The notes under the pieces were generated by a model. It did not search any database. It was not told the origin of the DNA and saw nothing but the letters and a program-made list of their open reading frames with translations. A program made the position numbers and the translations under genes. 64,000 nt of DNA from Xylanibacter brevis ATCC 19188 (lineage in GTDB: Bacteria > Bacteroidota > Bacteroidia > Bacteroidales > Bacteroidaceae), in NCBI RefSeq assembly GCF_000621725.1, contig NZ_JHXM01000003.1:1-64000 (forward strand), in the 5' to 3' direction. This document shows, in pieces, positions 1-6,580 of the stretch. Every line of letters begins with the position of its first letter. Within the stretch, counting starts at the first letter, position 1.

Positions 1-364
1 CTTACGTGTTGTCCTTCCGCGTTTGTGCCTGAGAGCGAGCTCTCGCACAACGTGGAAGCCCACCACGGTTTGGTTCCCAAACTTGGTCATCACGAGTGGA
101 AAAACCCCGCTTCGCTAAAAAACCATTCTTTCCAGTACGTAGCTGTTATAGGTGGTGTAGGCGCAGCCGGTTTTCTCGGTTTTTCCTCTGAGGATGTTTT
201 TAGTTGCGCAGCAACGAGTGATGTTGTCAGGGCTTGTGCGGGAGCTTGCTCACAGGCACAAAGCCATGACAGCAGCACGGGGCTCGAAGAGCTAAAACAT
301 CAGCAGAGGGGTTTTCAAGGTTTTTGTTAAAACATAAGGAACAAAACAATAAAACATAGATATT
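1..364 (+). repeat. modular structured repeat, copy 1 (leader-like)
   Basis: No convincing gene here, although a frame stays open over most of it. The stretch has a hairpin-rich front part (1-97), block A (98-187) whose ends are the inverted pair GGAAAAACC / GGTTTTTCC, a variable hairpin-bearing core (188-306), and block B (307-364) running straight into the ATG at 365. Blocks A and B recur in opposite orientation at 6330-6419 (three mismatches in 90) and 6143-6208 (identical over 66 bases), with a core of almost the same length but unrelated sequence. Paired changes in one stem (GAGAGC/GCTCTC here, GAAAGC/GCTTTC in copy 2) suggest a selected fold. It could be an RNA leader or a small non-autonomous mobile element. 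Confidence 0.7.
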
Positions 365-805
365 ATGAAAAAATTATTTTCGATATTTGCGATGGCTATG
401 CTGATACTGGCTGTTGCCACAAGCTGCGACAAACAAGATATCTATCCCGCACAGCTGTTCATCAGCGGCGAGGGTATCCAGAATGGCGAGGTGAACCTGA
501 AGGCTCAGGAGACCGTGCAGATAGAACTGTCGTACTTCCCCAAACATGCCATCAAAGAGGGCATCGTGTATAGCAGTAGCAACGAAAACGTGGCTACCGT
601 CGATCAGAACGGTGTGGTGAAAGGTATCGACACCGGTACTGCCACCATCGTGGTGAACTGCACCAAGATGCCAGTGAGATACTGCTGGCTGGAGCACGAC
701 TACGCCGTAGCCACGCTCACCGTACACGTCACCGGCAGCACCCTACAGCTGCAGGACAGCGAGAAATCGCAGAGTGAGGCGGACTCACGACAGTTGGAAT
801 GGTAG
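365..805 (+). CDS. Big_2 (Ig-like) domain lipoprotein
   Basis: Encodes 146 residues. A lysine-rich start and hydrophobic stretch end in a lipobox (VATSC, Cys about 21), so the product is probably exported and lipid-anchored. The body from about residue 30 to 125 looks like one bacterial Ig-like group 2 domain: 'SSSNENVATVDQNGVVKG' followed by a G-T-A-T-I-V strand is the usual Big_2 signature. There is no catalytic motif, so a structural or adhesive surface role is inferred from the family. The start is fixed by the repeat block B, whose copy at 6150 also ends exactly at an ATG-AAA-AA start. Nothing else in the first kilobase reads in this direction, so it may be transcribed with genes left of the window. 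The acidic, Gln/Ser-rich tail (about 127-146) is unstructured-looking. Confidence 0.85.
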   Translation: MKKLFSIFAMAMLILAVATSCDKQDIYPAQLFISGEGIQNGEVNLKAQETVQIELSYFPKHAIKEGIVYSSSNENVATVDQNGVVKGIDTGTATIVVNCTKMPVRYCWLEHDYAVATLTVHVTGSTLQLQDSEKSQSEADSRQLEW

Positions 806-920
806 CGTCCCACCGCCAGGGTGGCGCAAAGTAAGAACGTTATTCATGATTATAAGTTTTTTAAGGTAGTTTAGGATAACCTTGTCGGCGTACTCACTTC
901 GTGTGGGTGCGCCGAATTTG

Positions 921-1090
921 TAACCCCACCCCATCCCTCCCAAGGGGAGGGGGTAAAAGGGTCATTTTGGTTTCTTAACTTATTTCTTCATTATGAATCT
1001 ATCCACTCCCCTCCCTGCAGGGAGGGGCTGGGGGTGGGTCTCCCCCCTCCCCCTTGGGGAGGTTGGGAGGGGGTTGGGAGGGGGTCGGGA
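921..1090. repeat. GC-rich palindromic repeats plus 38-base repeat
   Basis: Clusters of near-palindromes built on CCCTCCC...AAGGGGGAGGG and TTGGGGAGGTTGGGAGG units. The same units recur at 1698-1888, 2089-2210, 5758-5962 and, in a variant, 18531-18798. Bases 978-1015 are identical over 38 bases to 5826-5863. Open frames through these blocks code only for Pro/Gly/Arg-rich strings and are not genes. They resemble REP/BIME-type intergenic palindromes. Confidence 0.85.
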
Positions 1091-1117
1091 GGAGGTTGGG
1101 AGGGGGTTAGGAGCTTA

Positions 1118-1382
1118 TGAAGTATTCTGGTTTTTTAGGACCGAAGGTCCGAGGTTTTTCCTTTTTGAGCCAGGCAGCCCCAGAATGGGGTAACGGTGGT
1201 GGTGGAAAACGGGCCGTGAACTTGTTCACGAGCAAGTTTTCCTCCAACACCGATAAAGCCTAGACAGAGGCTTCTGGCTCAAAAAGGGGTTTTATTTGGT
1301 TTTTGTATGTTTTCCTCCAACACCGATAAAGCCTCGACAAAGGCTTCTGGCTCAGAAAGGGGTTTTATTTGGTTTTTGTAAA
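1118..1382 (-). repeat. modular structured repeat, copy 3 (incomplete, internal duplication)
   Basis: A diverged copy of the element at 6151-6580, oriented like that copy on the plus strand. It keeps GGTTTTTTAG...GAAGG...GGTTTTTCC (about 1131-1162) and a long outer stem, CCTTTTTGAGCCAG near 1160 pairing with CTGGCTCAAAAAGG near 1274. A 73-base unit is tandemly duplicated (1237-1309 and 1310-1382), each copy ending in GGGGTTTTATTTGGTTTTTG. Block B and an adjoining gene start are missing. Confidence 0.6.
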
Positions 1383-1464
1383 GAAACAAGGGCTAGAACC
1401 ACTAGTTTCGTCTCGCAAAACCTATATGGTTAATGGTCAATAGTCAATGTTTAATAATCCAACA

Positions 1465-1684
1465 CCTACGCTCTTGAATCGCACCTAGCCCCTAGAATGC
1501 TCAATTCTAGACTCTAGAATGATGTGATCTAGACTCTAGAATGATGCATTCTAGACTCTAGAATCGTGCTTTCTAGACTCTAGAATGACACCAAAACCTA
1601 TACTTTTGCAAGTCAAAACTGCCACTATTGGCTCGCAAAACAATAAGTATTGCGACAAGAAACAATAAGAATAGCAGCGCTATT
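1465..1684. repeat. 22-base-period palindromic word array 1
   Basis: From 1487 the sequence can be written in rows of exactly 22 bases (starts 1487, 1509, 1531, 1553, 1575, 1597, 1619, 1641, 1663). Four steps carry the word TCTAGACTCTAGAAT, with a different roughly 7-base filler each time. Later rows carry other palindrome-like words in the same phase: ACTTTTGCAAGT near 1602 and CAATAAGTATTG at 1641. The row before 1487 and some sequence back to about 1377 fit the period more weakly. No gene is present. Confidence 0.85.
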
Positions 1685-1697
1685 GTTGAGAAAAAAA

Positions 1698-1888
1698 GGC
1701 CCCTCCTGGCCTCCCCAAGGGGGAGGGGAATGACCCCACCCCGTCCCTCCCAAGGGGAGGGAGTAATACAGAACGTGCCGCCATTCGCAATGAATAGCGG
1801 CACGATTGCTATATTTCCTCCCCTCGGGGAGGCTTATTATTTGTTGATGGGTTTACAATCCCTCCCCCTTGGGGAGGTTAGGAGGGGG
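1698..1888. repeat. GC-rich palindromic repeats
   Basis: Several CCTCCCCAAGGGGGAGGGG-type near-palindromes at about 1702-1762 and 1818-1888, separated by AT-rich sequence. On the minus strand they lie directly after the stop codon of the small peptide gene at 1889, where they could terminate transcription or protect a 3' end. Confidence 0.75.
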
Positions 1889-2071
1889 TTATTCCTCTTC
1901 TTCCCACACGTCGTAGCGGCGGGAGAGGTTGTTGCCGGTGTCCTCTGTTATTTCCGTGAAGTCGGTTTGTTCAGGAGCAACTCCTTTTGTGTCGAGTAGA
2001 GAACTAGTCAGCAGATGCTGGGTCGCTATCTTAGTGATGGCCATCTCTGGCGCAATATATTTCTTTTTCAT
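1889..2071 (-). CDS. small MKKKYIAPEM-family peptide
   Basis: Encodes 60 residues beginning MKKKYIAPEM and ending GNNLSRRYDVWEEEE. The start is the ATG at 2071, not an upstream in-frame alternative: identity with the second copy (5968-6150) begins exactly at this methionine, and both are preceded by ATATT. The two peptides are about 60 percent identical, strongest at both ends. The middle has a short hydrophobic patch (HLLTSSLL) and then acidic, Thr-rich residues. There is no signal peptide, transmembrane helix or Cys. Short peptides with this start are, to my knowledge, frequent and uncharacterised in Prevotella and Bacteroides. It lies 141 bases downstream of the 1067-residue surface protein gene, on the same strand. 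Function unknown; a substrate or tag read through its conserved C-terminus is one inference. Confidence 0.75.
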   Translation of the reverse strand: MKKKYIAPEMAITKIATQHLLTSSLLDTKGVAPEQTDFTEITEDTGNNLSRRYDVWEEEE

Positions 2072-2088
2072 AATATCTAAATATTTTG

Positions 2089-2210
2089 ACCCCACCCCAT
2101 CCCTCCAATAACCCCACCCCGTCCCTCCCAAGGGGAGGGTGAAAAATTGGGGCTTTGGTTTATTATCCCCTCCCCCTTGGGGAGGTTGGGAGGGGGTCGG
2201 GTCGTTTTCT
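2089..2210. repeat. GC-rich palindromic repeats
   Basis: Near-palindromes of the CCCTCCCAAGGGGAGGG type fill the gap between the stop of the surface-protein gene (2213) and the small peptide gene start (2071). On the minus strand they form strong hairpins that could uncouple the two genes. Confidence 0.75.
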
Positions 2211-2212
2211 TT

Positions 2213-5200
2213 TTATTTAATCACTTTCTTTCCATTCAGGATATACACGCCCTTTGTTGGCTTAGCCACGCGGCGACCGCTGAGGTCATACCAGTTGCCA
2301 TTCAATTCTTCAATTCTTGAATTCTTCAATTTTTCAACAGCGGTAGCCTCGTCGTCCAGAGAGATGAAGCCGCGGGCATAGGTTCCGCTTGGGATGTTTG
2401 TTGCGGGAATGTATGCCGAGTTAGCACGAAGGGTGAAGGGGTTAGCATTCTTATAGAAGCCCAGTCCGTTGGTGCCCTTCTTCAGCACGAAGATAGTGCC
2501 GGCATCTTTCACGGTCTCGGTAGTGACGCCCTCCATGATATTAGCCACAGGCTCGGCGCTAGCGCAGACAGGCACGCTGGCCGTCTCGCCGCTTACCAGC
2601 AAACCAGTATTTGCAGGCACCTTACCCGTCACCTCATTAAACTTCACCGTAGTGCCATCCACCGTAGCGGTGTAAGCAGTCAGGGCTGTAATACCTGTGA
2701 AGTCGAGAGGATAGTTAGAACAGTATGTTGCCCAACCTGCAGCAGAGATAGAAACTGTAACATCAGTTGGAAGTGTTGTCACATAACCATTAGGCTTAGA
2801 TTCTGCATTTACGACAATCTCAGTGGCACGAATCTGATTACCAGATGTAGCATAACATCTCACTGAAGAAGCATTATTAAATGAATTTATGGTTTGAGTA
2901 GTTCCATTTGTTGTGAGAGTTCCTGCAGAAACAGAATTAATTTTATATTTTGACTCTGAAATTGTAGCAACAACACTTGTCAAAACACCAGTGGTTGAAA
3001 TTTCGAAATAATTGGATGTGCCATCTGTTACAGTCCATGTATTTGGTGTTTTACTAGTATAATGCTGACCTGCAGACAATTTAAGAGTTATATCTGTAGC
3101 AGTATCCTTCCATGTCAAACTCTCATTTGTTACTGCTGGTGTCTTGGTAATATCACTAGCATTGAATACTGCAGTTAGTATTCTTTTCTCAACATATACA
3201 GCATAGTAATTGATATCAGCATCACCCATATTAGCCTCAGTTACTGTTGCAGGCTTAACAGCTGCAGTTCCATCAATGGCAGCAGTTGCCCATCCCTCGA
3301 ACACAAATCCACCTACAGCAGGTGTAGGATTAGTTGGGAATACTATAGCAGCCTCTTCCTCTACACTTTCTTCACTAATCTTTGTACCATTATCATAGAA
3401 AGCTACTGTATGAGAAGGATTGTTCACAGTAATCTCAATGCTCTTACTGAAAGTTGTACCCTTCTTATAGTTAACATCGTCTTTATCCACATTCAATGTT
3501 GCTGTGATATTTGCAGTACCCTTGCCAACAGCAGTAATCACGCCATCAGCAGCTACGGTAGCAACATCGGTATTATCAGAAGCATAGGTATAAGCAGCAG
3601 TCCAACCAGCCTGGTCGTTGGCAACGGTTGTATTTGTCGTGTTGCCCTTAATCAGAGTTGTTTCAGTTGCTGTGAAAGAAGTGATATTAACTGCCTCGCG
3701 AGTGTCAGCTGCGACAGTGGTGCAGTAGTCTGAATATGTATCAGGAGTACCTGTTACCCAATCAACATCTATCTCATCAAGATACATAGCGCCACTATTA
3801 GAAGCCATTCCTATATACGCATAATCTCCAACAATATTAGCCTCAGTACTAGTTCCGTAAACAATAGTACCTAGCAATGTACCCTTTTTGTTATTATCAT
3901 ACAAATCAGATGAAGCCGTATAAGCACTATTCTTACCATAAATATTTAAAGTTCTGCCACTTGCAGTAGTACTTTTCCATGTTACAGTAACTTTCTTAGC
4001 AAAACCACCAGACGTGGTAGTCACGATACCACTATTTGTGTTATCACGCATTTGAATAGCACCACCATTTGATGTCGTGTTTCCAGCATATACTGCATCA
4101 GATCCCGAGGTTGCTTTTTTGTTTACCCAATTACCATAAGATGAAGGATTACCGAATGTTGCAGTCGTCAATTCGTCTGTCTTTGTTGTCGAACTTCCTG
4201 GAGTCACATCAGCATAACAAGCATAATAAGTAACATCTTCATCACCCATTGTTGCGGAAGAAACAAATGTTGGTGCTTCATCTGTAGTGCCGGTAATAGT
4301 AGCAGCTACCCAACCAACGAACACTTTTCCATCAACAGCTACAGGATTCGTAGCAGGAAATACAATAGCCTTTCCTACTTCGGTAGGTACAGTGGCATGT
4401 GTCTCGCCACCATTCTTTTTGAAAATTGCATTATGATATACTTTAGCAGCAAATGTTGCACTTAACGTAACATCATGTTCCGTCATTGTATAAGAAGTGG
4501 CAGCTGTATAAGTATGAGTTGAAGCATCTACAGCTTTCCAATTCACAAAATTATAGTCATCAGAGGGAGTAGCAGTAACGGAAAGAACAGTACCTGCAAT
4601 AAATTTATCCCCAGAAGTAACTACATCATCTCCATTCTTAACAACAAGAGTTCCACCAGTAGGAGCTATGATTGTAACTGTATACGTTGGGATTTCCTCG
4701 AAGTTAATTCGAACCGTACAATTCTCTGTTGCCGTGACAGTAAATTTATTACCAGACTGTGATACTGTTGCTGAACCAGCAATCACCTCATAAGGTGTTA
4801 CTGTACTTATACGGCATCCAGCAGCTGGAGTTGCAGTAATCACGTTATTCTCGACCGAAACAGTACCTAAAGATGTATTATTCGACTCGCCAGTAAGAGT
4901 AAAACTAACCCCTTTTACAACTTTATAGAAAAAAGCCATGGTACCGGTTGTATTGGCATAAGAACGCAGTCCACTTGTTCCGTTTATTCTAAGGTGTCGT
5001 GTTGTTGTCGTTTTATTAGCAACTGCATAATTTGTCCCAGAAACCTGCGTAGTACCAATAATAAGATCTGTATTTGTTCCTGTAGAAGTTGCCATACTAA
5101 AGGCATTAGAAGTAGGAACTTGCAAATAATATTTTGTACTTCCGATTGTAGCTTCAGCGGTGAATGAATTACCATCATTAGCTTTCTTCAAGGTATAATA

Positions 5201-5416
5201 GATTGGCGTTTGTGCAGAAGGTAACGCTGTCTTACCCCAAGAAGATGTACCTTCATAATGGAATCCCGTTCCATCAATTCCCAAAACATATTCAGCGGAT
5301 TCATCAATGTTGGCGATTGAAGTCAATTGCTCATAAGTATCCGCCACACTACTCAAGCCCCCAACTATGAACGTGCATAGCAGGAGCAAAGTTTTTAGTA
5401 AAAATGTCTTTTTCAT
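2213..5416 (-). CDS. large secreted multi-domain surface protein (InlB-type repeats, Big_2)
   Basis: Encodes 1067 residues with an N-terminal signal peptide (hydrophobic about 7-25, then SSVA). Two segments resemble Listeria-Bacteroides (Flg_new/InlB-B type) repeats: about 320-400 (start YHNAIFKKNGG) and about 660-740 (start HTVAFYDNGTK, with GWATAAIDGT). A Big_2-like stretch with DVATVAADGVITAVGKG precedes the second. The last 185 residues form a module almost identical to that of the protein at 6581, ending WYDLSGRRV...GVYILNGKKVIK, which resembles type IX (Por) sorting-type tails. No enzyme motif is visible, so adhesion or a surface scaffold is inferred. A Bacteroidetes promoter lies at 5544-5578, giving a leader of about 120 bases. 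The gene is followed by a small peptide gene, as is its paralogue. Confidence 0.85.
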   Translation of the reverse strand: MKKTFLLKTLLLLCTFIVGGLSSVADTYEQLTSIANIDESAEYVLGIDGTGFHYEGTSSWGKTALPSAQTPIYYTLKKANDGNSFTAEATIGSTKYYLQVPTSNAFSMATSTGTNTDLIIGTTQVSGTNYAVANKTTTTRHLRINGTSGLRSYANTTGTMAFFYKVVKGVSFTLTGESNNTSLGTVSVENNVITATPAAGCRISTVTPYEVIAGSATVSQSGNKFTVTATENCTVRINFEEIPTYTVTIIAPTGGTLVVKNGDDVVTSGDKFIAGTVLSVTATPSDDYNFVNWKAVDASTHTYTAATSYTMTEHDVTLSATFAAKVYHNAIFKKNGGETHATVPTEVGKAIVFPATNPVAVDGKVFVGWVAATITGTTDEAPTFVSSATMGDEDVTYYACYADVTPGSSTTKTDELTTATFGNPSSYGNWVNKKATSGSDAVYAGNTTSNGGAIQMRDNTNSGIVTTTSGGFAKKVTVTWKSTTASGRTLNIYGKNSAYTASSDLYDNNKKGTLLGTIVYGTSTEANIVGDYAYIGMASNSGAMYLDEIDVDWVTGTPDTYSDYCTTVAADTREAVNITSFTATETTLIKGNTTNTTVANDQAGWTAAYTYASDNTDVATVAADGVITAVGKGTANITATLNVDKDDVNYKKGTTFSKSIEITVNNPSHTVAFYDNGTKISEESVEEEAAIVFPTNPTPAVGGFVFEGWATAAIDGTAAVKPATVTEANMGDADINYYAVYVEKRILTAVFNASDITKTPAVTNESLTWKDTATDITLKLSAGQHYTSKTPNTWTVTDGTSNYFEISTTGVLTSVVATISESKYKINSVSAGTLTTNGTTQTINSFNNASSVRCYATSGNQIRATEIVVNAESKPNGYVTTLPTDVTVSISAAGWATYCSNYPLDFTGITALTAYTATVDGTTVKFNEVTGKVPANTGLLVSGETASVPVCASAEPVANIMEGVTTETVKDAGTIFVLKKGTNGLGFYKNANPFTLRANSAYIPATNIPSGTYARGFISLDDEATAVEKLKNSRIEELNGNWYDLSGRRVAKPTKGVYILNGKKVIK

Positions 5417-5543
5417 AAATATAATAAATTAGTTAGTCTATGGCAATTTAGTTGAAAGTCGGAGCAGACGTCTGTTTCGCAACAAACGGGGGGCGACTCT
5501 GCTAAATGTTGTTATGTTGATTTAATAATTACACAATCAACGC

Positions 5544-5578
5544 TGCAAAGATATACATTATTTATTTATTTTGCAAAC
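5544..5578 (-). promoter_or_regulatory. Bacteroidetes-type promoter of the 2213-5416 gene
   Basis: On the minus strand, TTTG near 5573-5576 is followed after about 20 AT-rich bases by TATATCTTTGC (about 5544-5554), matching the Bacteroidetes -33 TTTG / -7 TAnnTTTG consensus. The coding start is about 125 bases downstream. Confidence 0.7.
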
Positions 5579-5619
5579 AAATGAAAAGAAAAAAAAGCAA
5601 TCTGCTCAGTACCAAAATG

Positions 5620-5751
5620 AGTACCACGTTTTGTACTGGTCGTACCAAGCGTTGGTACTGAGGCTACCAAGCGTCGGTAGCCACACTACCAAGGCGTGGT
5701 AGTCAGGCTACCAAGCGGTGGTAATCACGCTACCAAATGGCGGTACAAGTT
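5620..5751. repeat. 22-base-period palindromic word array 2
   Basis: Rows start at 5642, 5664, 5686, 5708 and 5730, with a slightly degenerate row from 5620. Each row is a 17-base imperfect inverted repeat, GTACCAAGCGTTGGTAC or CTACCAAGCGTCGGTAG, plus a 5-base filler. The half-site changes in step on both arms (GTACC/GGTAC to CTACC/GGTAG), so pairing is kept while sequence changes. It lies between the GC-rich palindromes and the promoter of the 2213-5416 gene. Confidence 0.85.
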
Positions 5752-5757
5752 TGTTTG

Positions 5758-5962
5758 CCCCTCCCCTCATAACCCCACCCCGACCCTCCCAAGGGGAGGG
5801 GGTTAGTGGGGCGTTATGTTTATTTACTTATTTCTTCATTATGAATCTATCCACTCCCCTCCCCTCGGGGAGGTTGGGAGGGGGTTGGGTTCTTTTTTTT
5901 GGTTTATTAACCCCTCCCCCTTGGGGAGGTCGGGAGGGGGTTGTGGGGAGGTCGGGAGGGGG
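5758..5962. repeat. GC-rich palindromic repeats plus 38-base repeat
   Basis: Two blocks of CCCTCCC/GGGAGGG palindromes (about 5758-5812 and 5853-5962) flank a 38-base stretch (5826-5863) identical to 978-1015. On the minus strand this is the immediate 3' flank of the small peptide gene at 5968, as at 1889. No gene is supported. Confidence 0.8.
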
Positions 5963-5967
5963 TCCCG

Positions 5968-6150
5968 TTACTCTTCCCAATCTTCCCACACGTCGTAGCG
6001 GCGAGAGAGGTTATTTCCCGTTTCGGTAGTTGTCTTGGTGAAGTCGTCCTGTGTAGGAGTACTAGTGGTGTTGAGCAGCGATGATGCCAGCATCTGTCGA
6101 GTTTCAATCACCGTGATTGCCATTTCCGGCGCAATATATTTCTTTTTCAT
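5968..6150 (-). CDS. small MKKKYIAPEM-family peptide
   Basis: Encodes 60 residues, paralogous to the peptide at 1889-2071: the first 13 residues (MKKKYIAPEMAIT) and the run TGNNLSRRYDVWE are identical, while the middle has diverged (RQMLASSLLNTT...). The ending EDWEE is acidic. No export signal, Cys or catalytic motif is visible. The start at 6150 coincides with the end of repeat block B, the same junction as at 365. It follows the 915-residue surface protein gene on the same strand, separated by a 430-base structured repeat. Conservation at both ends with a free middle suggests terminal recognition by a partner, but the function is unknown. Confidence 0.75.
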   Translation of the reverse strand: MKKKYIAPEMAITVIETRQMLASSLLNTTSTPTQDDFTKTTTETGNNLSRRYDVWEDWEE

Positions 6151-6580
6151 AATATCTATGTTTTATTGTTTTGTTCCTTATGTTTTAACAAAAACCTTGA
6201 AAACCCCTTGCTGAGAAAGATACTCTTGTCAGCGTATTAACGCCATTTGTCGTCATTCTGCTTGTGTGCAAGCACCCAGCAGCCTTCCACCAAATACCGT
6301 TATCCCTTTCAGGGACTCTTTTCTCATCAAGGAAAAACCAAGAAAACAGGCTGCGCCTACACCACCTATAACAGCTATGTACTGGAAAGAATGGTTTTTT
6401 AGCGAAGCGGGGTTTTTCCTTCTGCGGGCTTGAGCCACGTCAGTGGTGTGACAAGAGGCGGGGGTATGGCTGGAAAGCTCGCTTTCATAGCCAGAGACCT
6501 GCCGCTTGACACATGAGCTCTTTAAGAGCGTCAAGCCTACAGAAGGGGTTTTTCTTGTTTTTGTTTTCATCATCACTCTA
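6151..6580 (-). repeat. modular structured repeat, copy 2
   Basis: Fills the gap between the surface-protein stop (6581) and the small peptide start (6150). Read on the minus strand it has an outer stem (CAGAAGG ... CCTTCTG flanking GGCTTGA / TCAAGCC), inner hairpins such as GAAAGCGAGCTTTC, block A (6419-6330), a variable core (6329-6209) and block B (6208-6151). Blocks A and B match copy 1 at 98-187 and 307-364. An open frame covers part of it but is better explained by the repeat. Confidence 0.7.

Noticed and set aside
25..330. 101-residue gene at the left edge
   Set aside because: It starts with GTG, lies within the repeat whose copy at 6151-6580 is in a different context, and its sequence is explained by repeat blocks.
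1628..1999. 123-residue frame
   Set aside because: Crosses a 22-base array and GC-rich palindromes and overlaps the minus-strand peptide gene; no family features.
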